From contig NZ_FOES01000009.1 of NCBI RefSeq assembly GCF_900110685.1, positions 1 through 64,000 on the forward strand: a stretch of DNA of 64,000 nt, in the 5' to 3' direction. A program made the translations under genes and the position numbers. The notes beneath the pieces are model-generated. The model had not been told where the DNA came from, made no database searches, and was given only the letters and a program-made list of their open reading frames with translations. Position 1 is the stretch's first letter; every line of letters begins with the position of its first letter. Shown here in pieces: positions 25,359-33,542 of the stretch. Origin of the DNA: Piscibacillus halophilus. GTDB taxonomy: Bacteria; Bacillota; Bacilli; Bacillales; Alkalibacillaceae.

Positions 25359-26573
25359 ATGAATTTTGAATTTAATGATGAACAGAAAATGTTGAGGCAA
25401 ACGACTAGGCAATTCGTTGATCGAGAGATTATGCCTTATATCCGGCAGTGGGATGAACAAGGTGCTTTTGATCCGAACATATGGAAGCGCTTAGCTGAGT
25501 TAGGATTAATGGGTGTTTGTATCCCTGAAAAATACGGCGGAAGTGGGATGGACTATAATTCATTAGCCATCGTTTGCGAAGAACTAGAAAGAGGCGATAC
25601 AGCCTTTCGGACTGCTGTATCCGTTCATACAGGCTTAAATAGTCTGACGCTTCTCCAATGGGGATCGGAAGAACAAAAACAGAAATATTTAGTCCCACAG
25701 GCAAAAGGTGAAAAGATCGGAGCTTATGGCTTAACCGAACCTGGTGCTGGGTCAGATGTCGCCTCCATGCAAACAACGGCCGTTAAAGATGGGGACTATT
25801 ATGTATTAAATGGTCAAAAAACATGGATATCTTTGTGTGACCAAGCTGATCATTTTTTAGTTTTTGCCTATACAGATAAGTCTAAAAAACATAAAGGCAT
25901 TTCCGCTTTTATCGTTGAGCGTACAATGCCGGGCTTTTCATCAAAAGCAATCAAAGGTAAACACGGAATCCGTTCAGGCAATACGGGTGAAATTTTCTTC
26001 GATGATTTACACGTACCAGAAGAAAACTTACTCGGTGAGGAAGGTGAAGGATTTAAAATCGCCATGTCTGCATTAGATAATGGTCGCTTCACCGTTGCAG
26101 CTGGTGCATGCGGGTTAATCGAAGCGTGTTTAGAAGCAAGTATTCATTACTGTCATGAGCGTCAAACGTTTGGTAAAGAGATTGGTCAGCATCAATTAGT
26201 TCAGCAAATGATTGCAAAAATGGAAGCTGGCCTTCAAATGAGCCGTCTATTAGTCTATCGAGCAGGTGAATTAAAAAACCAGGGTAAACGTAATACACGG
26301 GAAACGTCATTGGCTAAATGGCAGGCATGCGACTTTGCCAACAAAGCTGCCGATGATGCGGTTCAAATACATGGAGCTTATGGCTATTCGAGTGAATACC
26401 CCGTTGAACGATATTTAAGAAACTCGAAAGCACCTGTGATTTATGAAGGCACCCGCGAAATTCATACGGTCATGCAAGCTGAGTATGTATTAGGCTATCG
26501 CCAGGATCAACCATTAAACAAAATGTTACCGGCATGGCCTTTTGAAAATGATGAAATATTGCAAAGGAGATGA
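25359..26573 (+). CDS. Acyl-CoA dehydrogenase, possibly glutaryl-CoA dehydrogenase
   Basis: A 404-residue FAD enzyme of the acyl-CoA dehydrogenase family. Motifs include AYGLTEPGAGSDVASMQT (signature 1, flavin contact), the TWISLCDQADHFLVFA strand, the QTFGKEIGQHQLVQQMIAKM helix, and the catalytic glutamate in APVIYEGTREIHTVMQ. This glutamate position (YEGT) is used by medium-chain and glutaryl-CoA dehydrogenases. The aldehyde dehydrogenase gene follows after 5 bp, and lysine-pathway genes follow on the other strand. Glutaryl-CoA to crotonyl-CoA is therefore the favoured reaction, as inference. A ribosome-binding site ataggagg precedes the ATG. Confidence 0.82.
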   Translation: MNFEFNDEQKMLRQTTRQFVDREIMPYIRQWDEQGAFDPNIWKRLAELGLMGVCIPEKYGGSGMDYNSLAIVCEELERGDTAFRTAVSVHTGLNSLTLLQWGSEEQKQKYLVPQAKGEKIGAYGLTEPGAGSDVASMQTTAVKDGDYYVLNGQKTWISLCDQADHFLVFAYTDKSKKHKGISAFIVERTMPGFSSKAIKGKHGIRSGNTGEIFFDDLHVPEENLLGEEGEGFKIAMSALDNGRFTVAAGACGLIEACLEASIHYCHERQTFGKEIGQHQLVQQMIAKMEAGLQMSRLLVYRAGELKNQGKRNTRETSLAKWQACDFANKAADDAVQIHGAYGYSSEYPVERYLRNSKAPVIYEGTREIHTVMQAEYVLGYRQDQPLNKMLPAWPFENDEILQRR

Positions 26574-26578
26574 TGTAA

Positions 26579-28033
26579 TTGGCAGAAGTCGAAACGAAGG
26601 TATCTAGTCTTTTTATTAACGGTGAGTGGCAAGATTCTGATTCAGGCAAAACTGAAGCCGTAGTGAATCCAGCCAATCTAGAAACGATTATTGAAGTCGC
26701 TTACGGTGGAAAGCAAGAAACAGAGCGAGCCATAGAAGCAGCCAAAGCAGCTTTTGTTGAATGGTCAGAAATGAGTCCTAGAAAACGTTCTCGCATATTA
26801 TACAAAGCTCATCAGCTCATCTATGATCACCTTGATCGTTTAGCTGAAATTTTGACGATGGAACAAGGAAAACCTTTTAAAGAAGCGCGTGGAGAAGTTA
26901 AATCAGCTGCTAATTTCTTATTATGGTATGCAGAAGAGGCTAATCGAATCTATGGAGAATGGATGCCATCCTCCCAAACACAAAAACGTATTTTAGTTGT
27001 CCCACAACCAGTTGGTGTTGTTGGTGCGATTACTCCATGGAATTTTCCGTCATCTATGATTACAAGAAAAATTGGTCCAGCATTAGCCGCAGGTTGTACA
27101 GTCGTCTTAAAACCTGCGCCTGAAACGCCTCTATCGGCTATTGAACTTGTTAAGCTTTTTGAACAAGCCGGACTACCAAAAGGTGTTTTAAATCTAGTTA
27201 CTGGTGATGCAGAAGAAATCGGTCAAGCACTCTTACAAAATAAAGATGTTAGATTAATCACCTTTACCGGATCAACTGAAGTTGGAAAATACTTAATGAG
27301 AGAAAGCGCACAACATGTTAAGAAACTATCATTAGAACTAGGTGGGCATGCCCCTGTCATTGTGTTTGAAGACGCTGATTTAGATGTGGCTGCGAAATTA
27401 ACACTCGCAAGTAAATATCGAAATGCAGGTCAGACCTGTATTTGTGCTAACCGTGTTTATGTTCATGAATCTGTCCAAGAAAAGTTCTCTCAAAAGTTAT
27501 TAGAACATATTCAATCCTTAAAGGTCGGTGAAGGGCTTGATCCTAATACTGACATTGGTCCTCTCATCAATGAACAAGCGGTGAGCAAAGTGGAAAGTCA
27601 TTTAAACGATGCGGTGAAACAAGGAGCAGAAGTCGTTTATGGAGGTGCGAAATGGGAAGGAGAATTAAATGGATATTTCTTTTCTCCTACCATTGTAAAA
27701 AATGTAACAAAAGCCATGGCTGTGATGAATGAAGAGACATTTGGTCCTCTACTTCCTCTTCAAACGTTTCAAGACGAAGCCGAAGTGATTGCAGAGGCTA
27801 ACGATACGGATTATGGCTTAGCTGCTTATATTTTTAGTGAAAACCTCGACCGTTCTTTACGTGTGATGGAAAAACTTGAATATGGCATTGTTGGTGTAAA
27901 CGATGTCTTCCCTGCTACGGCAGAAGCTCCTTTCGGTGGAGTGAAACAGTCTGGAGTCGGTAAAGAAGGCGGACATCATGGTATTCATGAATTCGTTGAA
28001 CAAAAATATGTATCAATTGGCATGCATTCTTAA
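26579..28033 (+). CDS. Succinate/glutarate-semialdehyde dehydrogenase-like enzyme
   Basis: A 484-residue NAD(P)+ aldehyde dehydrogenase. The catalytic cysteine lies in RNAGQTCICANRVYVHE, a form typical of GabD/DavD succinate or glutarate semialdehyde dehydrogenases. The general-base glutamate is in LSLELGGHAPVIVFEDADLD, the nucleotide loop is FTGSTEVGKYLM, and ITPWNFPSSMITRKI is also present. The start codon is TTG at 26579, with caaaggagatgat just upstream. It is coupled to the acyl-CoA dehydrogenase gene (5 bp gap). In the lysine context it could act on glutarate semialdehyde; a GABA-related role is the alternative. Confidence 0.85.
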   Translation: MAEVETKVSSLFINGEWQDSDSGKTEAVVNPANLETIIEVAYGGKQETERAIEAAKAAFVEWSEMSPRKRSRILYKAHQLIYDHLDRLAEILTMEQGKPFKEARGEVKSAANFLLWYAEEANRIYGEWMPSSQTQKRILVVPQPVGVVGAITPWNFPSSMITRKIGPALAAGCTVVLKPAPETPLSAIELVKLFEQAGLPKGVLNLVTGDAEEIGQALLQNKDVRLITFTGSTEVGKYLMRESAQHVKKLSLELGGHAPVIVFEDADLDVAAKLTLASKYRNAGQTCICANRVYVHESVQEKFSQKLLEHIQSLKVGEGLDPNTDIGPLINEQAVSKVESHLNDAVKQGAEVVYGGAKWEGELNGYFFSPTIVKNVTKAMAVMNEETFGPLLPLQTFQDEAEVIAEANDTDYGLAAYIFSENLDRSLRVMEKLEYGIVGVNDVFPATAEAPFGGVKQSGVGKEGGHHGIHEFVEQKYVSIGMHS

Positions 28034-28035
28034 TC

Positions 28036-28072
28036 AAAACAGCTGTCCCAAATATTTGGGACAGCCGTTTTT
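28036..28072 (+). terminator. Terminator after the aldehyde dehydrogenase gene
   Basis: The arms aaacagctgtcccaaa and tttgggacagccgttt form a stem with a single mismatch and a 3-nt loop, ending in a T6 run. It starts 3 bp after the stop codon. Confidence 0.92.
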
Positions 28073-28093
28073 TCGATTAAAATCATTCATATA

Positions 28094-28219
28094 CAGAAAA
28101 GAGAACCTCAAACTCCGAAAAAAGAGACTCACCTGCAGAATAAGGACCTCCAAACACCGAAAAGAGATTCCCTTCTGCAGAATAAAGAGTCCCCTTTACA
28201 GGAAAACTCGAGTCATCTT
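28094..28219. repeat. Array D: 21-bp units before the IclR gene end
   Basis: Six units begin (at the CAG or CCG trinucleotide) at 28094, 28115, 28136, 28157, 28178 and 28199, all exactly 21 bp apart. The core is CMGAAAAGAGA with looser variants such as CAGAATAAGG. Units 2 and 4 (ccgaaaa..gaga) and units 3 and 5 (ctgcagaataa) resemble each other more than their neighbours, giving a 42-bp higher-order period. A weak seventh unit may start at 28073 in the terminator tail. Confidence 0.88.
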
Positions 28220-28233
28220 ATTCCCGCCATAAT

Positions 28234-28995
28234 TCATACCTCATACACTTCTTTTTCTTGTGGAGAATAGCCCAAACATCTTGAGATCTCCTCGGCGACA
28301 CATTGGGTTTCTGATTTTATAAAAACAAGGTCCTCCCCTTCAAAGTGAGTGGATAAACCGCTAACGGTTAATGCCGCGATTACCTCCCCACGGTGATTGT
28401 AAATAGGGTATGAGATTCCTGTTGTATCCACATCCTGTTCACTTTCACTCGTTGAATAACCTAGTTTATGTATATTGGTCAGTTCATTTAATAGATTTTC
28501 GAGTGTTCCTTCCTCTTGAATGTATTGACTTAGGATCTTTATTTGATCTTCTTTTGTCATATAAGCCAACAACAATTTGGGACCTGAACCAATATATAAT
28601 GGAGAACTTTTACCGACCTTTGTATAAAGGCGTAATGCTCGTTGACTGTCCACTTTTTCGATATAGGTGGCTTGGTGACCATGAACGACTACAAGGTGAA
28701 CCGCTTCATTGATTTCTTTCGCAAGTTTTTGCATCAATGGTTTTGCGATTTGTCTTAAATCGAGCTGATGAGAAACTAAGTGACCGAGTTCTAACAATTT
28801 TAACCCAAGCTGATATCGTTGCTCATATTGTTCTGTTCTCATGATGTAACCCATTGATTCTAATGACTGAAGCATGCGATAGGCAGTTGGTTTAGGTAAA
28901 CCTGTTTTAACCGATATATCTTTAAGTGATAACTCAGACGTTGTCTCATTAAACAAATCTAGTATTTTTAAGGCCTTAACCACACTTTGGTTCAT
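28234..28995 (-). CDS. IclR-family transcriptional regulator
   Basis: A 253-residue regulator. The N-terminal winged helix (KALKILDLFNETTSELSLKD, then VKTGLPKPTAYRMLQSLES) is followed by the IclR effector domain (AVHLVVVHGHQATYIEKVDS; ALTVSGLSTHFEGED). It lies 59 bp downstream of the lysine 6-dehydrogenase gene on the same strand and converges on the acyl-CoA/aldehyde dehydrogenase operon. It is therefore the likely regulator of the lysine-degradation genes on one or both sides. The ligand is unknown; an intermediate of the pathway would be usual. Confidence 0.88.
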   Translation of the reverse strand: MNQSVVKALKILDLFNETTSELSLKDISVKTGLPKPTAYRMLQSLESMGYIMRTEQYEQRYQLGLKLLELGHLVSHQLDLRQIAKPLMQKLAKEINEAVHLVVVHGHQATYIEKVDSQRALRLYTKVGKSSPLYIGSGPKLLLAYMTKEDQIKILSQYIQEEGTLENLLNELTNIHKLGYSTSESEQDVDTTGISYPIYNHRGEVIAALTVSGLSTHFEGEDLVFIKSETQCVAEEISRCLGYSPQEKEVYEV

Positions 28996-29025
28996 TTTAA
29001 TTACTCCTCAACCTTATTTATGTAT

Positions 29026-29055
29026 AGGAAATCCCTCTAAGAAGAGGGATTTCCT
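29026..29055 (-). terminator. Hairpin between lysine 6-dehydrogenase and IclR genes
   Basis: Perfect 13-bp arms aggaaatccctct (29026-29038) and agagggatttcct (29043-29055) with a 4-nt loop. The U-tract on the minus strand is poor, so this may be an incomplete terminator or an mRNA-stabilising end. One arm touches the stop codon of the upstream gene. Confidence 0.65.
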
Positions 29056-30227
29056 TATGCCTTTGTTACTAACGGAGATTCTTGTCGGCTTTCTTTAATG
29101 TTGACTCCTCGTTTAGCCATTTCATCGATATACTCACGGCCTGGAACGATTCGCTCTGGAGGGTAAACACCTCGTTTTGTAATGGTTCCATTAGCGATCA
29201 TTTGAGCCACGACAGAAATCGTATTAGCCGTAGCTTGAGCCATCGCAGTTACATTTTTCACCCGATCTTTAAATGTTGACATTTCATATTTGTACTCTAC
29301 CGGAACATCATCTTCTAAACCGCCAACTATGACTCTTAGTAACACCGCATCATCGCGATCTTTTAACTCGACAATGGGTTCAATGACTTTCAAAAAGACC
29401 TCCCGCGGTTTTACCTTAGCTCCATGAACGTCCACTTCATAGTCTTGACGTGTTAAGTTTAAATCAACGAGCAATTTGAATTTTTCGGCATGCCCTCGAT
29501 AACGAATCGTTTTATATTCTAACGTCTGAACATTTGGGAAGGAATGTGGCAATGTCGATGTTCCACCTGATGTATGGAAAGCTTCTAACGGACCAAATCG
29601 TTCAAAGTGGAGGGTTTCAACTTCAGATAACGCTGGGACCTCCACTTTTTCTCCATTACGAATAATGAGAGCTGGGTCTGTATAATGATCCATTAACCCT
29701 TCCATTGAAAATACGTGATTGTATTCTAATGGCGGCTCAGGTTGAACAGGAATTCCACCAACGAATAAACGAATCGATTCTAGCTGATCAACCTTACTTG
29801 CCCCAAAACCAGATAAAATATTAATCATACCTGGTGCCACACCTAAATCCGGAATAACTGTAACTCCTGCTGCTTGAGCTTCCTCATTTAATGCTAAAAC
29901 TTTATCTGTTATATGACCAATATGCCCACCTAAATCGACCACATGTGTTCCAACTTCAATACCTGTTTTAGCCACGATTTCATTAAAACTATAAAACAAC
30001 GCATTGACGACGACATCATACTGCTTGATAAAATTGCCTAATTCAGCAGGGTTGCTAGCATCGACTTGGAAGGCTTCCAGTTTTTCAGAATTCAATGTGT
30101 CACAAACTTGATTCGCACGTGCTAAATCAATATCAGCTAACCCTACTTCATAAACACCATCACTTAGAACAAGATCGCGTGCCGCTTCTTTTCCCATTAA
30201 CCCAGAACCTAATACCGCTACTTTCAT
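29055..30227 (-). CDS. L-lysine 6-dehydrogenase (saccharopine dehydrogenase-like)
   Basis: A 390-residue NAD+-dependent enzyme that would convert L-lysine to 2-aminoadipate 6-semialdehyde (which cyclises to piperideine-6-carboxylate) and ammonia. The N-terminal Rossmann motif is [17 protein letters not shown]. The segments [49 protein letters not shown] and [17 protein letters not shown] closely resemble the Geobacillus lysine 6-dehydrogenase sequence as I remember it; this should be checked by alignment. The ATG at 30227 was chosen because ggggag lies 7 bp upstream. It lies 28 bp after an aldehyde dehydrogenase gene that would take the next step. Confidence 0.85.
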   Translation of the reverse strand: MKVAVLGSGLMGKEAARDLVLSDGVYEVGLADIDLARANQVCDTLNSEKLEAFQVDASNPAELGNFIKQYDVVVNALFYSFNEIVAKTGIEVGTHVVDLGGHIGHITDKVLALNEEAQAAGVTVIPDLGVAPGMINILSGFGASKVDQLESIRLFVGGIPVQPEPPLEYNHVFSMEGLMDHYTDPALIIRNGEKVEVPALSEVETLHFERFGPLEAFHTSGGTSTLPHSFPNVQTLEYKTIRYRGHAEKFKLLVDLNLTRQDYEVDVHGAKVKPREVFLKVIEPIVELKDRDDAVLLRVIVGGLEDDVPVEYKYEMSTFKDRVKNVTAMAQATANTISVVAQMIANGTITKRGVYPPERIVPGREYIDEMAKRGVNIKESRQESPLVTKA

Positions 30228-30254
30228 GAACAAACTCCCCCTTTGGTTTTATTT

Positions 30255-31757
30255 CTATTCCACATCGATTTGTGCTCTCTGCAACTTACCACTAAAGTCC
30301 ACATAGACTGCTTTCCACTCTGTAAAGACATCTAATGCAGCTTGACCTGAATCACGGTGACCATTTCCTGTTCCTTTTGTACCTCCGAATGGTAGGTGAA
30401 TTTCAGCACCTGTCGTACCGGCATTAACATAAACAATCCCTGTATCTAAATCACGTTGAGCTTTGAATACTTTATTTATATCTTGAGTAAAAATAGAGCT
30501 TGATAATCCAAAAGCAACATCATTATTCACTTCAATCGCCTCATCTAAATCTTTAACAGGTATAATGGATAAAACAGGGCCAAAAATCTCTTCCTTTGCA
30601 ATGCGCATGTCTGGTTTAACATCAGTGAATAATGTCGGTGCAAAATAATATCCTTTATTTAAATCCCCTTCATTTAATGCGTTACCACCCGCTAATAAAC
30701 GAGCACCTTCCTCTTGACCAATTTGCACATATTTTTCAATTTTTCTAAGCCCCGCTTCATTAATGATCGGACCGACTTTATTCTGTTCATCTAAACCATC
30801 TCCAATAGTGAGATGATCGATTTCAGCCAATAAACGCTCCTCTAACTGTTCTTTAACACTTTCATGAACGATGACACGACTACAGGCCGTACAACGTTGA
30901 CCACTCGTACCGTAAGCACTCCAAATAATACCTTGTACAGCTAAGTCTAAATTGGCGTCATCCATGACGATTACAGCGTTTTTACCACCCATTTCAAGCG
31001 AGACTTTTTTCAATAACTGACCACATTTTCCTGCAATGGTTCGACCTGTTTCATTGGATCCTGTAAACGAGATCACCCGAATGTCTGAGTGCTCAACCAT
31101 GGCATCTCCTACTTCAGATCCTGAACCAAACACAACATTAACCACACCGTTTGGAAGCCCAGCTTCAACGAAAATTTTCGCCATTTCATAGGCCATCATT
31201 GGGGTTTCCGTAGCAGGTTTCCAAATCACGGCATTACCTGCGACAATAGCCGGGAACGATTTCCACGTCGCAATCGCAATTGGAAAGTTCCATGGTGTAA
31301 TAATACCGACAACGCCAACAGGTGCTCGTTGACTCATCGCGAATTTATCTTTTAATTCGGCAGGTGTTGTATGCCCAAATAAACGGCGGCCTTCTCCTGC
31401 CATATAAAAAGCCATATCAATTCCTTCTTGAACTTCCCCACGTGCTTCCTCAATGACCTTCCCGTTTTCCATTGTTAAAATTTGAGATAAATGTTCCTTT
31501 CGTTCCTTCATGATATAACCGACACGGTATAAAACTTCAGCACGTTGAGGAGCTGGTACTAGTGCCCATTCTTTTTGCGCTTTCTTTGCTGCTTTAACTG
31601 CTTGATTTACATCTTCCTGACTTGATAGAGGTACATCAATTAACTTTTCTCCATTTGCTGGGTTCACAACTGGTGCGAAATGGTCTTGTTGAGCGGATAC
31701 CCATTCACCATTAATAAAGTTAGACAATTTCTTTTCTGTAACGAGTGCGTTAGACAT
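30255..31757 (-). CDS. Aldehyde dehydrogenase, probably 2-aminoadipate semialdehyde dehydrogenase
   Basis: A 500-residue aldehyde dehydrogenase. Motifs are IITPWNFPIAIATWK, the nucleotide loop FTGSNETGRTIAGK, the general-base glutamate in VSLEMGGKNAVIVMDDANLD, the catalytic cysteine in SGQRCTACSRVIVHE, and LPFGGTKGTGNGHRDSG. The GQRCTA form differs from the GabD type at 26579 and resembles the antiquitin-like group. Set between the lysine 6-dehydrogenase and aminotransferase genes, it most likely oxidises 2-aminoadipate semialdehyde to 2-aminoadipate. The substrate is inferred from context only. Confidence 0.85.
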   Translation of the reverse strand: MSNALVTEKKLSNFINGEWVSAQQDHFAPVVNPANGEKLIDVPLSSQEDVNQAVKAAKKAQKEWALVPAPQRAEVLYRVGYIMKERKEHLSQILTMENGKVIEEARGEVQEGIDMAFYMAGEGRRLFGHTTPAELKDKFAMSQRAPVGVVGIITPWNFPIAIATWKSFPAIVAGNAVIWKPATETPMMAYEMAKIFVEAGLPNGVVNVVFGSGSEVGDAMVEHSDIRVISFTGSNETGRTIAGKCGQLLKKVSLEMGGKNAVIVMDDANLDLAVQGIIWSAYGTSGQRCTACSRVIVHESVKEQLEERLLAEIDHLTIGDGLDEQNKVGPIINEAGLRKIEKYVQIGQEEGARLLAGGNALNEGDLNKGYYFAPTLFTDVKPDMRIAKEEIFGPVLSIIPVKDLDEAIEVNNDVAFGLSSSIFTQDINKVFKAQRDLDTGIVYVNAGTTGAEIHLPFGGTKGTGNGHRDSGQAALDVFTEWKAVYVDFSGKLQRAQIDVE

Positions 31758-31841
31758 GCTATTCCCTCCATTTATATAAATTATTTAAGGCAAAGCCTCA
31801 TGAATTAATCTGACTGTTAACGATGTATATTCAACTAATCA

Positions 31842-33011
31842 TCAATCATTCGTCAATAAATACTTCATACGGCTCATAGCTTCATTAAGTCGTTCATTCG
31901 GCACTGATAAAGAAATTCTAAAATAACCTTCTCCAGATTTTCCAAACGCATTTCCAGGTGTGACAATAACACCTGCTTTTTCTAGTAACTCACTCGAGAA
32001 CTCCATCGAGGTCCATCCTTCAGGCACTTTTGCCCAAACAAAAAATGTACCCCGTGGTCGTTTAACGTGAATGCCCATTTCTTCTAGTACTGACATGACA
32101 AAATCTAATCGACCTTCATACACTTGATTATTTTCACTAACAGTTGATAAATCGCTTAAAAGTGCTTTTGCTCCAGCCTTTTGAATCGGTAAAAATTGAC
32201 TCGTATCCGTATTACTTTTGACAATGGATAAAGCTTGAATAAGATCTCGATTTCCTACGACATAACCAATTCTCCAACCAGTCATGTTAAAACTTTTTGA
32301 TAGTGATCCGAATTCCACTCCAATCTCTTTTGCTCCTGATACTTCCAGCAAACTCGGTGCCCGATAGTCTCCAAATGTCACTAAATCGTAAGCGGCATCA
32401 TGCGCAATCGCAAATTGATATTTTCTCGCTAATGAAACCGCTTTCTCAAATACGTCTACTTCGACAGTTCCCGCTGTTGGATTATTAGGGTAGTTTAAAA
32501 TCAATAATTTGCTCTTTTCGTAATCTGTTTTAGGTGTCTGTTGGAAATTGGGTTGAAAGTCTTTTTCAGCTTCTAAAGGTAGGTAAGTTGTTTGACCACC
32601 AGCTAAATGAATAGCCGATTCATAGACGGGATAACCTGGATCTGGAACCATAACAGTTTCGGTAGGGTTAATGACTGCTGAGATGAGATTTGCGATTCCT
32701 TCTTTCGATCCAATTAAGGTTAATACTTCTTCATCAGGGTTAAGTGTCACCCCGTAATGCTTTTCGTAAAAATGTGCAACGGCTTCTCGAAACTCTTGAC
32801 TCCCTGAATAAGGAGAATAACGATGATTACTAGATTTATAAGCTTCTTTTACAAGTTCATCAATCACAAAGGTTGGTGTTGGTAAATCAGGAGCTCCTAT
32901 TCCTAAATCAATAATATCCATTCCACTTTCTTCAAGTTCCTTTTTTCTCTTATATACACGAGAAAAAATGTACGGTGGCAGCGTTTGAACACGCTCCGAA
33001 TGAAAGTCCAA
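31842..33011 (-). CDS. PLP-dependent aminotransferase (class I/II), probably 2-aminoadipate aminotransferase
   Basis: A 389-residue fold-type I aminotransferase. Visible are IIDLGIGAPDLPTPTFV, the PLP-binding GSKEGIANLI, LLILNYPNNPTAGTV with the active-site asparagine, and the Schiff-base lysine in EFGSLSKSFNMTGWRIGYVV. The overall pattern is that of the LL-diaminopimelate aminotransferase-like subgroup, which also contains 2-aminoadipate aminotransferases. As first gene of an operon with an aldehyde dehydrogenase and lysine 6-dehydrogenase it would convert 2-aminoadipate to 2-oxoadipate. Biosynthetic use is less likely in this context. Confidence 0.85.
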   Translation of the reverse strand: MDFHSERVQTLPPYIFSRVYKRKKELEESGMDIIDLGIGAPDLPTPTFVIDELVKEAYKSSNHRYSPYSGSQEFREAVAHFYEKHYGVTLNPDEEVLTLIGSKEGIANLISAVINPTETVMVPDPGYPVYESAIHLAGGQTTYLPLEAEKDFQPNFQQTPKTDYEKSKLLILNYPNNPTAGTVEVDVFEKAVSLARKYQFAIAHDAAYDLVTFGDYRAPSLLEVSGAKEIGVEFGSLSKSFNMTGWRIGYVVGNRDLIQALSIVKSNTDTSQFLPIQKAGAKALLSDLSTVSENNQVYEGRLDFVMSVLEEMGIHVKRPRGTFFVWAKVPEGWTSMEFSSELLEKAGVIVTPGNAFGKSGEGYFRISLSVPNERLNEAMSRMKYLLTND

Positions 33012-33141
33012 ATATCGAACCCCCTATCGTTTCAAATATTGAAATAATGTTTCAATAACATCTATATTGAGTATATGTGATAAACCTATTTTTTACAATA
33101 CTTAGAATAGTCAAAAATATCGACAAATTTTTAGAGCATAA

Positions 33142-33176
33142 TAAAAACCACGCTAGGAACTATACCTAAACGTGGC
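33142..33176 (-). terminator. Terminator of the yvcI-rapZ-yvcK-whiA-crh operon
   Basis: The outer arms ccacg (33148-33152) and cgtgg (33171-33175), with an inner agg/cct pairing, form an interrupted stem followed on the minus strand by a T5 run. It lies 10 bp beyond crh. Confidence 0.75.
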
Positions 33177-33186
33177 TACCACATAA

Positions 33187-33441
33187 TTATTCGCTTTCAA
33201 TAAGTGTTACTAATGAGTCCATGGCTTGTTCTTCATCAGGACCTTCTGCTTGAAGTTTAACGACTTCATTAGAACCAATCGCTAAACTCATCACACCCAT
33301 TATACTTTTTGCGTTTACACGCTTACCATCTTTCTCTAAAAACACGTCTGATGAAAAGCGATTAGCTTCTTGAACAAATTTAGCTGCTGGCCTTGCTTGT
33401 AGACCTGTTTCTAATTGAACCGTTAATTCCTTTTCAACCAA
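33187..33441 (-). CDS. crh: Catabolite repression HPr-like protein Crh
   Basis: An 84-residue HPr paralogue. Position 15, histidine in HPr, is glutamine here (ETGLQARPAA, Gln15), so it cannot take part in PTS phosphotransfer. Ser46 is kept (NAKSIMGVMSLA), the site phosphorylated by HPr kinase, whose gene lies at 45633-46571. Phosphorylated Crh acts as CcpA cofactor. It is the last gene of the yvcI-rapZ-yvcK-whiA-crh group, as in B. subtilis. Confidence 0.97.
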   Translation of the reverse strand: MVEKELTVQLETGLQARPAAKFVQEANRFSSDVFLEKDGKRVNAKSIMGVMSLAIGSNEVVKLQAEGPDEEQAMDSLVTLIESE

Positions 33442-33542
33442 ATTCAGCTACTCCTCTCTTTATATATTCTGCATTAAAGCGCTTCACTGAAATTTCATTT
33501 ATTATAGCATGAAAAATTGGAAATAAAAAGCATACAACTACT

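Noticed and set aside
10458-28219. The four arrays as CRISPR arrays
   Set aside because: Units of 21 bp with a 10-11 bp degenerate core, no constant repeat of 23 bp or more, no unique spacers of about 30 bp, and no cas genes in the window.
33476-33489. Possible CcpA cre site (ttaaagcgcttca) upstream of crh
   Set aside because: Palindrome is one base short of the cre spacing, and the gene lies inside an operon, so support is too weak.
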